Source: Pseudomonas eucalypticola
GTDB taxonomy: Bacteria; Pseudomonadota; Gammaproteobacteria; Pseudomonadales; Pseudomonadaceae
Length of the DNA stretch: 64,000 nucleotides
Direction: 5' to 3'
Assembly: GCF_013374995.1 (NCBI RefSeq)
Contig: NZ_CP056030.1
Coordinates: 3,876,501-3,940,500 of the forward strand
The notes beneath the pieces are model-generated. The model worked only from the letters and a program-made list of their open reading frames with translations. It had not been told where the DNA came from and searched no databases. Shown in pieces: positions 54,030-63,247 of the stretch. Position 1 is the stretch's first letter, and each line of letters opens with the position of its first letter. The position numbers and the translations under genes are program-made.

Positions 54030-54284
54030 ATGGCCAATGTCAAACTGCTCGCCGGCGACTTTCTGCAAGGCGAAGCCCATTACCAGGACGGGTTTCTCAA
54101 CCTGCGCACGCCTCTGACGCCCTGGCCCGGGCTGAACCTGCCCGTGGAGGCGATCGATAGCGTGGAGGCCGTGGGGGGCGATGCCCAGGTCACCTTCATC
54201 CTGGCGCTCAAGGATGGGCGCAAAATGAGCGCACTCACCGATGCCGCGACCTTTGACCGCCTCAAGCGCCACCACGTGGCCTAG
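54030..54284 (+). CDS. small conserved hypothetical protein
   Basis: An 84-residue protein (MANVKLLAGDFLQGEAHYQD...). Its N-terminus matches the start of longer pseudomonad proteins I recall that carry a glycine-zipper tail; that tail is absent here, so this may be a short form. ATG 54030 has AAGGAGG eight bases upstream, a strong ribosome binding site. It is squeezed between two large kinase genes on the other strand, with only six bases to the next stop codon. The fold appears to be a small beta barrel; the function is unknown. Confidence 0.7.
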   Translation: MANVKLLAGDFLQGEAHYQDGFLNLRTPLTPWPGLNLPVEAIDSVEAVGGDAQVTFILALKDGRKMSALTDAATFDRLKRHHVA

Positions 54285-54290
54285 GACGGG

Positions 54291-57200
54291 TCAGGCGGTA
54301 ACCCTCAGGATGGCCTCGATCAATTCGATGTAGGGCACCGGCTTACCGATCTGCTCGACGAAGTCGGCGCCCCCGGCCTGTGGCTGACCCGGCCCCATGC
54401 CCGTGAGGGCGATGGCCGGGGTGGCGGCGTTGCGTGTGGTCTCGCGGATCGCCTTGAGTAACTGATGACCATTCATGCCAGGCATGCCCAGGTCGGAGAC
54501 GATGACGTCATAGGTGGCATGCCCGGCAGCGGTCAGGGCCTGGAGCGGGTCGGTGAACGCCTGCACCTGGCCCCCCTCCATTTCCAGCAACGCCTGGAGG
54601 GTCGACAGCACCTCGGGGGAATCATCCACCAGCAGCACGCGCACCGTCGCCAACTGCGCCGTCGGCGTGGCCGCCACGGACAATTGAGCGGGTTTGTCGC
54701 AATGCAGCGGCAGCCAGACGCTGAAAGTGCAGCCATGGCCGATACCCGCGGACTGCACCTGCACCCGTCCGCCATGGGCCTCGGCCAACTGGCGCACCAG
54801 CGACAGGCCGATACCCAGCCCATCGCGCTGGTAGGAGGCATGCTGGTGGGCCGCCTGGCCGAACAGCTCGAACACCCGGTCCAGGTCTTGCGGCGCCAGG
54901 CCATGGCCGTTATCGATGACATCCAGGCGCGCCAAGTCGCCGTCGCGGCTGGCGTGCAGTTGCACACGGCCACTGGCCGGGGTGAACTTGATGGCATTGT
55001 TCACCAGGTTCCATACCACCTGCTCGACACGCACCGGGTCGGCGTCCAGGATCAGCGGCGGCGAGTCGGTTGCCTGCTGCAAATGCACGTCGCACTGCCC
55101 CGGCGCATGCGCCACCACCGCGTGGATGTCCTGCAGCACCTTGCGCAGGTCCACCTGCATGCGCTCCAGCTTGAGTTTGCCGGTGCGCACCCTGGCCACG
55201 TCGAGCAGGTCATCGATGATCCGTGCCTGGCTGCGCACAGCTTCCTGGATGGTGTGCACCGCCTTGTCCGCCAAGGGCAGTTCACGCGTCAGGGGCAACC
55301 GGTACAGGAGGTCGGCATTGAGCTGGATGAGGTTGAGCGGGTGCTTGAGTTCATGGGACATCACCGCGAAAAACTCGTCCTTCAAATCACTGCTGGTGAG
55401 CGCCTGAGCCAGGCCACGGGACTGCTGGTCGTGCAATTGCTTGTGTTCGGTCAGGTCGCGGGCGATCTTCACTGCCCCCCTGAAGTTCTCGCCTTCCAGC
55501 ACCGTGGTCTCGCTGCTGCAGTAGAACTGGCTGCCATCCTTGCGCTGGTACCAGCGCTCGTCCTCGACGCGGCCTTCATGCCGGGCCTTGAGCAGCTCGG
55601 CGGCCGGCACACCCGCAGCGCGGTCCTGGGGGGTGAACAGGAAGTCGAAAAAGCGCTCCTGAGCCTCGTCCTTGCTGTAGCCGAACATCAGTTGGGCGCC
55701 GGTGTTCCAATGGCTGATGATGCCATGCTCGTCCTGGATGATGATGGCGTAGTCATGGGTGCTTTCAGCCACCAACCGCAAGCGCTCTTCGCTCAGGCGC
55801 AGGTACTGCTCGGCGGCGCGACGCTTGGTGATGTCGATGAAGGTCAATACCGTGCCGTCGATATGGTTTTCGCTGGAACGGTAGGGCAGCAAGCGCGCGA
55901 TGTACCAACGGTTGTCGCTGCTGCGCACTTCGCGCTCAATGATGGTCAGGCTTTCGAACACGCTGGCGGCGTCGGCGGGCAGGTCTTCATAGTCGAGCCG
56001 GTGGGTGATGTCGAACAGCGAACGACCGGTGTCCACCGGCAGCATGCTGAAAATCTCGGTGGCGCGCGGGGTGAACCATTTGATGCGCATGCTGCGGTCG
56101 ACGAACACCGTGGCAATGTCGGTGGAAGCGATCAGGTTGGTGAGGTAGTCATTGACCTTGTCGGTTTCCTCGACCTTGGTCTTGAGCTCGTAGTTGACCG
56201 TCAGCAACTCCTCGTTCATCGACTGCAGCTCTTCCTTGCTGGTCTCCAGTTCTTCGGTTGCCGAGCGCAGTTCCTCGTTGATGGCCTGCATTTCCTCGTT
56301 GGAGGCCTTGAGCTCTTCGCTGGACACCTCGGACTGCTCGATGGTCTCCTGCAATTGCAGCTTGGTGCGCTGCAGCTCCCGCTCCAGGTTGTGCACCACC
56401 TGGTTTTCGGTCTGCACCTGGCTGTCCCCCTCCTCATGGCCAGGGGGCAAGGGGGCCTCCTCGAACATCACCAGCACGTAGTCGCCCTCGGTTTCGGCGT
56501 CCTTGTAGGGCGCGGCGGTGATCAGCACCTGCAAGCGCTGGTCATTCCCTTGAACGACCACCCGGCGCGAGCGCACCAGGCTGTTGGTCTGCTGCACTTG
56601 AAACAGCGCGGTGCGCACTTCAACCCGCAGGTCCGGGTCGATGAGGGCCAACAGGTTGCGCGAGACTTCGCCCCCGGCGTGGCGCAGGTAGCGGCCTGCC
56701 TCGGCGGTCATGTGCAGAATATCGGCATTGGTGTCGACGATCAGGCTGGGCGGTGCGGTACGGGCGAGGGCACGCTGATGAATGTCGGCCAACGCCAGGC
56801 GCCGGGGGCTTTCACTCTTGGGAGCTTCCAGCACCCGTTCGTTGCGCACGTACCCGCCGCGGGGGACGGTCGGGGCACGGCGGCTCGCCGCCGTGCCGGT
56901 GCGTGCACGAAAAATGCGCTGGCGTTTGTCCACCGCCGTGAACAGGTCACCACAGGCATCGGCCGACTCCGACGAGCCCAGGAACAGCGTGCCCCCAGGG
57001 CGCAGGGCGAAGTGAAACATCTGCAGAATCTCGCGTTGCACCTCCCGGTCCAGGTAGATCAACAGGTTACGGCACACGATCAGGTCGATCTGCGAAAACG
57101 GTGGGTCGCAGAGCAGGCTGTGCTTGGCGAACAGGACCTTTTCGCGCACCTCTTTGCGCACGCGATAGTTGGCCTCTTCCTTGTGAAAGAATTGCCGCAA

Positions 57201-58400
57201 CCGAGTGCTGGGCACGTCGGTGGCGATCGCGGGGGAATACAGCCCCGCCCGCCCGGCCTTGATCGCCCGCTCATCGATGTCGGTGGCGAATATCTGCAGC
57301 CGCGTCTTGTTATCGTGGCGCTGCAGCTGCTCGATCAGCAACATGGCCAGGCTGTAGGGCTCCTCTCCGGTCGAGCAGCCGGCCGACCAGACGCGGATCT
57401 CATGGTCCTCGCCCTTGGCCTGGGCGTCCTCGAGCAAGTGCGGCAGCACGGTACGTTCCAGGGCCTCGAAGGCTTCGCGGTCGCGGAAGAAGTTGGTGAC
57501 ACCGATCAGCATATCGCCCAGCAGCGCCCGGGTTTCCTCGGGGCGGTCGTGCAGCACGCCGAGATAGGAGAGGAGGTCTGGCTGCAGGCACACCTGCATG
57601 CGCCGCTCGATGCGGCGCAGCACGGTGGCGCGTTTGTAATGCTTGAAGTCATGGCCGGTAGCGCTGCGCAACTGGCTGAGGATGTCCTGCAGCGCCTGCT
57701 CGGCGGCCGCTGCATCGCGCTCGGCCACTGGGCGAAAGGCAGTCAATTCGGGGTCGCTGGCGGTGGGCAGGTGGATATGCCGGGAGTTGTGCCATAGCTG
57801 CACCAACTTGCGCGGCATATCCGCCACCGGCATGACCATGTCGACCATATGGGTAGCGATCGCCGCCTGGGGCATGGCGCTGAACTCGGCGTCCTCGGGG
57901 GTCTGGGCCAGCGTCACGCCGCCCTCCTCCTTGATGCGGGCCAGGCCCAGCGCGCCGTCGGAACCGGTGCCCGACAGCACCACGCCCACGGCCCGGGCCT
58001 GGTGCACGCGGGCCAGGTCGCGGAAGAACAGGTCGATGGTCACCGGCAGGCCATCGCGCTTGAGCGCCGGCCCGACCTGCAGCTGGCCCTTCTCCATGCC
58101 CAGGCTGTGCCCAGGGGAAATCACGTAGACGTTGTTGCTCTGGATCGCCACCGGCCGGGTCACTTGCAGGACCGGCATGGTGGTGGCTTCCTGGATGAGC
58201 TTGTCGGCGACGCTCTGGTGTTCGGGAGACAAGTGAAAAATCACCACGAAAGCCATGCCGCTGTCGCTGGGCATGTGCTTGAAGAACTGCTTGACTGCCT
58301 GCAGGCCGCCAGCCGACGAACCAATGCCCACGACCGGAAAGGACAGCGAACGCAGTTCCGGGTCGTCAACAGCGGGATGATGCGGGGAGTCGGCGCTCAT
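54291..58400 (-). CDS. CheB-CheR-PAS hybrid histidine kinase
   Basis: A 1369-residue multidomain protein. It begins with a CheB methylesterase domain (about 20-200; GIGSSAGG with S28 and S29, and H56), then CheR N-terminal and methyltransferase domains (about 228-490; VWSAGCSTGEEPYSLA and CRNLLIYLDREVQ). A long glutamate-rich coiled coil (about 660-740), PAS domains, HisKA with the phosphorylated His near 1015 (SHELKHPLN), HATPase_c (GLGIGLSLVRQLAEAHGG) and a receiver with Asp near 1303 (VSDLGMPGMNG) follow. It is of the CheB/CheR-fusion sensor type and is not in a chemotaxis gene cluster. The start at 58400 is chosen by the CheB domain. Confidence 0.9.
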   Translation of the reverse strand: MSADSPHHPAVDDPELRSLSFPVVGIGSSAGGLQAVKQFFKHMPSDSGMAFVVIFHLSPEHQSVADKLIQEATTMPVLQVTRPVAIQSNNVYVISPGHSLGMEKGQLQVGPALKRDGLPVTIDLFFRDLARVHQARAVGVVLSGTGSDGALGLARIKEEGGVTLAQTPEDAEFSAMPQAAIATHMVDMVMPVADMPRKLVQLWHNSRHIHLPTASDPELTAFRPVAERDAAAAEQALQDILSQLRSATGHDFKHYKRATVLRRIERRMQVCLQPDLLSYLGVLHDRPEETRALLGDMLIGVTNFFRDREAFEALERTVLPHLLEDAQAKGEDHEIRVWSAGCSTGEEPYSLAMLLIEQLQRHDNKTRLQIFATDIDERAIKAGRAGLYSPAIATDVPSTRLRQFFHKEEANYRVRKEVREKVLFAKHSLLCDPPFSQIDLIVCRNLLIYLDREVQREILQMFHFALRPGGTLFLGSSESADACGDLFTAVDKRQRIFRARTGTAASRRAPTVPRGGYVRNERVLEAPKSESPRRLALADIHQRALARTAPPSLIVDTNADILHMTAEAGRYLRHAGGEVSRNLLALIDPDLRVEVRTALFQVQQTNSLVRSRRVVVQGNDQRLQVLITAAPYKDAETEGDYVLVMFEEAPLPPGHEEGDSQVQTENQVVHNLERELQRTKLQLQETIEQSEVSSEELKASNEEMQAINEELRSATEELETSKEELQSMNEELLTVNYELKTKVEETDKVNDYLTNLIASTDIATVFVDRSMRIKWFTPRATEIFSMLPVDTGRSLFDITHRLDYEDLPADAASVFESLTIIEREVRSSDNRWYIARLLPYRSSENHIDGTVLTFIDITKRRAAEQYLRLSEERLRLVAESTHDYAIIIQDEHGIISHWNTGAQLMFGYSKDEAQERFFDFLFTPQDRAAGVPAAELLKARHEGRVEDERWYQRKDGSQFYCSSETTVLEGENFRGAVKIARDLTEHKQLHDQQSRGLAQALTSSDLKDEFFAVMSHELKHPLNLIQLNADLLYRLPLTRELPLADKAVHTIQEAVRSQARIIDDLLDVARVRTGKLKLERMQVDLRKVLQDIHAVVAHAPGQCDVHLQQATDSPPLILDADPVRVEQVVWNLVNNAIKFTPASGRVQLHASRDGDLARLDVIDNGHGLAPQDLDRVFELFGQAAHQHASYQRDGLGIGLSLVRQLAEAHGGRVQVQSAGIGHGCTFSVWLPLHCDKPAQLSVAATPTAQLATVRVLLVDDSPEVLSTLQALLEMEGGQVQAFTDPLQALTAAGHATYDVIVSDLGMPGMNGHQLLKAIRETTRNAATPAIALTGMGPGQPQAGGADFVEQIGKPVPYIELIEAILRVTA

Positions 58401-58546
58401 GGCGATGCCTTGTGCAAGGGAACATGCAGAATCGAGGACGCGGCGTGCACGGCAGCGGCTTGGCCATGGCAAACAACGTGGAGCGTTCATTCTTGCATAG
58501 CGGCGACGGTCTGTCGCCAAGCGGGAGGCTGTGACGAACCAGCATG

Positions 58547-58577
58547 ACGGGATGCGCCCCTTGCAGGCGCACCCCGT
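58547..58577 (-). terminator. hairpin after the carboxyspermidine dehydrogenase gene
   Basis: ACGGGATGCGCC (58547-58558) pairs with GGCGCACCCCGT (58566-58577), 11 of 12 positions, and lies 24 bases after the stop codon. There is no strong T-run. Confidence 0.6.
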
Positions 58578-58600
58578 GTTACATCAGGCGGTGCGACAGA

Positions 58601-59845
58601 TCAGGCGTTCTGATCCCAGGGGCGGTCGCCCTGTTCGTCCTTGATGCGGGTCGGCAAGCCCATCACGTCCAGCGCCTTGAGGAACGGCTCGGCTGGCAGT
58701 TCCTCGACGTTGGCCATGCGCTGCACGTCCCACTCGCCACGGGCCACCAGCAAGGCAGCCGCGACGGGGGGCACGCCGGCGGTGTAGGAAATGCCCTGGC
58801 TGTCGGTTTCGGCGTAGGCTTCTTCGTGGTCGGCCACGTTGTAGATGAACAGCTCGCGTGGCTGGCCATCCTTGGTGCCCTTGACCAGGTCACCAATGCA
58901 GGTCTTGCCGGTGTAGCCCGGCGCCAGCGACGAAGGGTCGGGCAGCACGGCCTTGACCACTTTCAACGGCACCACTTCCAGGCCTTCGGCCGTCTTCACC
59001 GGCTGCTCGGAGAGCAGGCCCAGGTTTTTCAGCACCGTGAACACGTTGATGTAGTGCTCGCCGAAGCTCATCCAGAAACGCACGTTGGGCACGTTCAGGT
59101 TCTTGGAGATCGAGTGCACTTCGTCGTGACCGGTCAGGTACAGGTTCTGCGAACCCACTACCGGCAGATCATCGGTGCGCTTGACTTCGAACATGGTGTT
59201 GCTGGTCCACTGGCTGTTCTGCCAGCTCCACACCTGCCCGGTGAACTCGCGGAAATTGATTTCCGGGTCGAAATTGGTGGCGAAATACTTGCCATGGGAA
59301 CCGGCATTGACGTCGAGAATGTCGATCGAATCAATGCGGTCGAAATACTGTTGCTGCGCCAGTGCGGCGTAGGCATTGACCACGCCCGGGTCGAAACCGA
59401 CGCCCAGAATCGCGGTGATGTTCTTCTGCTGGCATTCCTCGAGGTGCTTCCACTCGTAGTTGCCGTACCAGGGCGGGGTCTCGCAGATCTTGCCCGGTTC
59501 TTCGTGAATGGCGGTGTCCAGGTAGGCGACACCGGTATCGATGCAGGCACGCAGCACCGACATGTTGAGGAAAGCGGAGCCGACGTTGATGACGATCTGC
59601 GATTCGGTCTCGCGGATCAACGCCTTGGTGGCTTCGACATCCAGCGCGTTCAGCGCGAAGGCCTGGATATCGGCGGGTTGCTTGAGGCTACCCTTGGCCT
59701 TGACGCTGTCGATGATGGCCTGGCATTTGGAGATGTTGCGCGACGCGATGGCAATACGACCGAGTTCGTCGTTGTGCTGCGCGCACTTGTGGGCCACCAC
59801 CTTGGCGACACCTCCTGCACCAATGATAAGTACGTTCTTCTTCAA
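58601..59845 (-). CDS. carboxynorspermidine/carboxyspermidine dehydrogenase
   Basis: A 414-residue enzyme of the saccharopine-dehydrogenase fold, with KNVLIIGAGGVAKVVAHKCAQ at the N-terminus. It reductively condenses aspartate beta-semialdehyde with putrescine (or diaminopropane) to carboxyspermidine (or carboxynorspermidine). The start is TTG at 59845, with AAGGAGAAG eight bases upstream; an in-frame ATG at 59920 would overlap the decarboxylase gene. The gene follows nspC by 28 bases, an operon with the decarboxylase first. Confidence 0.93.
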   Translation of the reverse strand: MKKNVLIIGAGGVAKVVAHKCAQHNDELGRIAIASRNISKCQAIIDSVKAKGSLKQPADIQAFALNALDVEATKALIRETESQIVINVGSAFLNMSVLRACIDTGVAYLDTAIHEEPGKICETPPWYGNYEWKHLEECQQKNITAILGVGFDPGVVNAYAALAQQQYFDRIDSIDILDVNAGSHGKYFATNFDPEINFREFTGQVWSWQNSQWTSNTMFEVKRTDDLPVVGSQNLYLTGHDEVHSISKNLNVPNVRFWMSFGEHYINVFTVLKNLGLLSEQPVKTAEGLEVVPLKVVKAVLPDPSSLAPGYTGKTCIGDLVKGTKDGQPRELFIYNVADHEEAYAETDSQGISYTAGVPPVAAALLVARGEWDVQRMANVEELPAEPFLKALDVMGLPTRIKDEQGDRPWDQNA

Positions 59846-59873
59846 TTTCTTTACTTCTCCTTCAACCGCCAGC

Positions 59874-60971
59874 TCAGGACAGGCTGGACAGGTAATCGTC
59901 AAAACCAAACTCGCGAACAACTTCGACGGTACCGTCGAGTTGTTTCACTACGATGGACGGCATTTTCAGGCCGTTGAACCAGTTTTTCTTCACCATGGTG
60001 TAGCCGGCGGCATCCACGAACGACAGGCGGTCACCAATGGCCAGCGGGCGCTCGAATTGATATTCGCCGAAGATGTCGCCCGCCAGGCAGGATTTGCCGC
60101 AGACCATGTAGGTATGCTCGCCGCTGCTGGGAGCCAGCTTGGCGTTGAGACGGTAGATCAGCAGGTCGAGCATGTGCGCTTCGATGGAGCTGTCGACCAC
60201 GGCCAGGTGCTTGCCGTTGTACAGGGTGTCCAGCACGGTGACTTCCAGCGACGCGCTCTGGGTGATGGCCGCCTCGCCGGGTTCCAGGTAGACCTGCACG
60301 CCGTACTTCTCGGAGAACGCCTTCAAGCGTGCGCAGAACGCGTCCAGGGCATAGCCTTCACCGGTGAAGTGAATGCCGCCGCCCAGGCTCACCCATTGCA
60401 CCTTGTGCAGCAGGTGGCCGAAACGTTCCTCGATGGTGCCCAGCATCTGGTCGAACAGGCCGAAGTCGCCGTTCTCGCAGTTGTTGTGGAACATGAAGCC
60501 GGAGATCTGCTCGATCACCGCTTCAACCTTCACCGGGTCCCATTCGCCCAGGCGGCTGAACGGGCGGGCCGGGTCGGCCAGCAGGTAGTCGGAGCTGCTG
60601 ACTTGCGGGTTGACGCGCAGGCCGCGCACCTTGCCCTGGCTGGCTTCGGCGAAGCGCTGCAACTGACCGATGGAGTTGAAGATGATCTTGTCGCAGTTCT
60701 CGAGCATTTCCTCGATTTCGTCGTCGGCCCAGGCCACGCTGTAGGCATGGGTCTCGCCGGCGAATTTCTGCCGGCCGAGCTTGAGCTCGTAGAGCGACGA
60801 CGAGGTAGTGCCATCCATGTACTGCTGCATCAGGTCGAACACCGACCAGGTGGCGAAGCACTTGAGTGCCAGCAGGGCCTTGGCGCCGGAGTGCTCGCGC
60901 ACGTAGGCGATCTTCTCCATGTTGCGCACAAGCTTTTGTTTGTCGATGAGGTAGTACGGTGTCTGGATCAT
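59874..60971 (-). CDS. nspC: carboxynorspermidine/carboxyspermidine decarboxylase
   Basis: A 365-residue PLP-dependent fold-III decarboxylase. The PLP lysine is K37 in LLALKCFATW, and the catalytic cysteine is in GKSCLAGDIFGE; the glycine-rich SLGGGIHFTGEGY segment binds the phosphate. It decarboxylates carboxyspermidine to spermidine (or the nor-form). It pairs with the dehydrogenase in the aspartate-semialdehyde route to spermidine, which works without S-adenosylmethionine. It is the first gene of the operon. Confidence 0.95.
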   Translation of the reverse strand: MIQTPYYLIDKQKLVRNMEKIAYVREHSGAKALLALKCFATWSVFDLMQQYMDGTTSSSLYELKLGRQKFAGETHAYSVAWADDEIEEMLENCDKIIFNSIGQLQRFAEASQGKVRGLRVNPQVSSSDYLLADPARPFSRLGEWDPVKVEAVIEQISGFMFHNNCENGDFGLFDQMLGTIEERFGHLLHKVQWVSLGGGIHFTGEGYALDAFCARLKAFSEKYGVQVYLEPGEAAITQSASLEVTVLDTLYNGKHLAVVDSSIEAHMLDLLIYRLNAKLAPSSGEHTYMVCGKSCLAGDIFGEYQFERPLAIGDRLSFVDAAGYTMVKKNWFNGLKMPSIVVKQLDGTVEVVREFGFDDYLSSLS

Positions 60972-61122
60972 GTCGAGCCTCCGGCAAGGCCAGGCAAAAA
61001 AGGACGCGAATTGTGCCTTCTCTCACCGCATGACGAAAGGGCAGATTGCGTATTTTGCCGCATCAGGCCGCCGGGTGCCCGCCAAACGGGCGCTGACCAG
61101 GCGCCCAGGCGATAAGTGGAGG

Positions 61123-61533
61123 TCAGCCGCCGTTGCAGTCGAACTGGTCGGTGCGGGCCACGTGCTTGCCATGATCGTTGACCAGATCCACGTGCATGGC
61201 CACCCCCAGGCTGGACTCCTGCAACTGGTAGTGCTCATCGGGCTTGAAGCGCGGGTAGGTCAAGCTGGCGTGGCAGGTGCGGTCGTCCACGTAGACACTG
61301 TTGGCCGCGTACACCATCACTTGCAGGCGGTGCTTGCCGGGCGGAACCTGAAAGTAGCGGCCATCGGGCAGCGGCTTGCCGTCGAGTTTTTCCGCCAGCA
61401 TGCTGTTGCGCGCCTCTTCCTGCAGGCCCACCCAGGCGTCGTGGGGGTCGGGTTTGGGCAGGCTGGCGGCGCAGGCCGACAGCAGGGCTGTCAGGCCCAG
61501 GATAGGTAAAAGCGTCAGTGCTTTTGTGTTCAT
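61123..61533 (-). CDS. hypothetical lipoprotein
   Basis: A 136-residue protein with a lipoprotein signal ending in the lipobox LLSAC (Cys21), so it is probably anchored to the outer membrane. The mature part contains PPGKHRLQVMVYAANSVYVDD, a beta-rich segment, with two further cysteines (C87 in DRTCHASLTYP and one near the C-terminus) that may form a disulfide. No family recognised. It stands upstream of nspC on the same strand with a gap of about 150 bases; co-expression is not certain. Confidence 0.75.
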   Translation of the reverse strand: MNTKALTLLPILGLTALLSACAASLPKPDPHDAWVGLQEEARNSMLAEKLDGKPLPDGRYFQVPPGKHRLQVMVYAANSVYVDDRTCHASLTYPRFKPDEHYQLQESSLGVAMHVDLVNDHGKHVARTDQFDCNGG

Positions 61534-62014
61534 GGGTGGTCCTCACAAGGTTCAGGGCAATGGCGCCATAGTGGCGACGGCGGGTGGCGCAGCGCCAATG
61601 AATCACCATGAAACGAATTTCAGCCCTGCTATAGAAATGCGTGAACCCGGGGGCCGGCGTGGAACAGCGATGAACTCGAGAACCCTTATTCCTCAACGAC
61701 ATATAAAACAATTAAAAGATATTAGATAAGCATAACAACCCTGGGTATTCTCCCGCCCCGCAGACGCCCTGTGCTGATGGAATAGCACCGCGAACTTTCT
61801 ATGTTCCATCGACCTGTTTTCTACTACCAAAGTACTGCTTCTCCCCTGCTTTGGCATTGCATTAAACCGCTCGCATGTCTTACATACTCGCGCGCTGATA
61901 CTGACCATCAGCGTCTTGCCTGTTCAATTTACACCGCGCGCATAACGCTTTATTCCAGCACCGCCTGGAAGGCACCCGCGCGACCATCGAAACTTGGGTT
62001 TGGGGATACACATC
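61534..62014. other. 481-bp AT-richer gap upstream of the transport operon
   Basis: No convincing gene. It includes a low-GC block around 61690-61735 and an inverted pair GATGGAA (61776-61782) and TTCCATC (61804-61810). It probably carries the promoter of the following ABC-transporter genes and possibly the lipoprotein promoter. Confidence 0.5.
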
Positions 62015-63133
62015 ATGCTATTCAAACAGGCACTTCTGAGTCTCGCACTCGCCAGCGGCGGGTTAAGCGCCGTGGCCCAGGCCGTCGAGGCACCCATTCG
62101 CATCGGCTACCAGTTGCCCTTGACCGGTAACACCGCTCAGTATGGCCAGGACTTCAAGGTGGCGGCGCAGATCGCCCTCAAGGAGTTCAACGCCTCTGGC
62201 CGCTTGCCGGTGCCCGTGGAGATCGATTTCCAGGATTCGCGCTCCGACGCCAAGGAGGCCGTGTCCATCGCGCGCAAGTTCTCCGATGACCCGAGCATTG
62301 TCGGGGTGCTGGGGGATTTCACCTCTACCGTCTCCATGGCGTCGGCCCAGGTGTACGCACGCGCCGGCGTGCCACAGTTGTCGCAGACGGCATCGCACCC
62401 CGACTACACGAAGATTTCGAAGTGGCAGTTCCGCAACATCATCACCGAAAACCAGGAGGGCCCGTTCAACGCCGACTGGATGGCCAGCCAAGGCTATAAA
62501 AAGGTCGCAGTGATCGGTGAGCAGACCGACTGGGGCCAATCCGCGGTGCAGGCCTTCGAGAAGAAGGCCCAGGCCAATGGTACGCAGGTGGTGTTCTCCG
62601 AGTACTTCAACCGCGGTATTCCAGATTTTCGTTCATTGATCACCAAGCTCGACCGTGAGCACCCGGACGCCATCTATGGTGCGATCTTCTATGAGGACGC
62701 CGCGCAGTTCCTCAAGCAACTGCACCAGCTGGGCGTGACCGCGCCGGTGTTCGCCAGCTCCGCGGCCTACAGCGAGCAACTGCTGAGGCTGGCCGGCAAG
62801 GACGCCGAGGGTTTCCGTGTCAGTTCCACCTTCGTGCCCACGGTGGACAGCGATAACGTGCGCCACTTCGTCAGCGAATGGAAGCAGGCCCGCAATGGCG
62901 AGGAACCGGGGCAATTCCCGGCCCAGGCCTACGATGCCACGCGCATCATGCTCGATGCCGTCGCCCATGCGTACCCGGCGCCCACCCGAGAAAAAGTACG
63001 TGATGCATTGGCGCAGACCAGGGACTTTCCCGGCGTAACAGGCACCACAACGTTCGGGCCTGATCGTGAACCGCAAAAGTCCTTGGTCAAAGTACAAGTG
63101 GTCGATGACCACTTCGCCCCACTGGCCAACTGA
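62015..63133 (+). CDS. branched-chain-type amino-acid ABC transporter substrate-binding protein
   Basis: A 372-residue type I periplasmic binding protein (LivJ/LivK family) with a signal peptide (MLFKQALLSLALASGGLSAV, cleaved near AQAVEA). Motifs IRIGYQLPLTGNTAQYGQD and DDPSIVGVLGDFTSTVSMAS are typical. ATG 62015 is preceded by GGGGA; the frame extends to 61994 but without a good start signal. The ligand could be a branched-chain amino acid, amide or urea-type compound. The permease gene follows 114 bases later. Confidence 0.9.
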   Translation: MLFKQALLSLALASGGLSAVAQAVEAPIRIGYQLPLTGNTAQYGQDFKVAAQIALKEFNASGRLPVPVEIDFQDSRSDAKEAVSIARKFSDDPSIVGVLGDFTSTVSMASAQVYARAGVPQLSQTASHPDYTKISKWQFRNIITENQEGPFNADWMASQGYKKVAVIGEQTDWGQSAVQAFEKKAQANGTQVVFSEYFNRGIPDFRSLITKLDREHPDAIYGAIFYEDAAQFLKQLHQLGVTAPVFASSAAYSEQLLRLAGKDAEGFRVSSTFVPTVDSDNVRHFVSEWKQARNGEEPGQFPAQAYDATRIMLDAVAHAYPAPTREKVRDALAQTRDFPGVTGTTTFGPDREPQKSLVKVQVVDDHFAPLAN

Positions 63134-63186
63134 ATGAATAGGGCATGCCAACTTCAACGTTGCCTGCCCGGTTAAATAAACGGTTC

Positions 63187-63220
63187 TTCAAGTCGTCCGG
63201 GCTGCCTCTGACGGCTTGAA
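63187..63220 (+). promoter_or_regulatory. hairpin between binding-protein and permease genes
   Basis: TTCAAGTCGTC (63187-63197) pairs with GACGGCTTGAA (63210-63220), 10 of 11 positions, with a 12-base loop. It may stabilise the binding-protein mRNA or attenuate permease expression, as often found between such genes. Confidence 0.5.
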
Positions 63221-63247
63221 CTACCTTGGCTGTTGAAGGCGGTCTTG

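Noticed and set aside
54465..57797. 1110-codon open frame antisense to the CheB-CheR hybrid kinase
   Set aside because: High-GC codon bias keeps the complementary frame open; no ribosome binding site, low-complexity composition (Ala/Gly/Val/His/Gln), and the sense strand has clear conserved domains.
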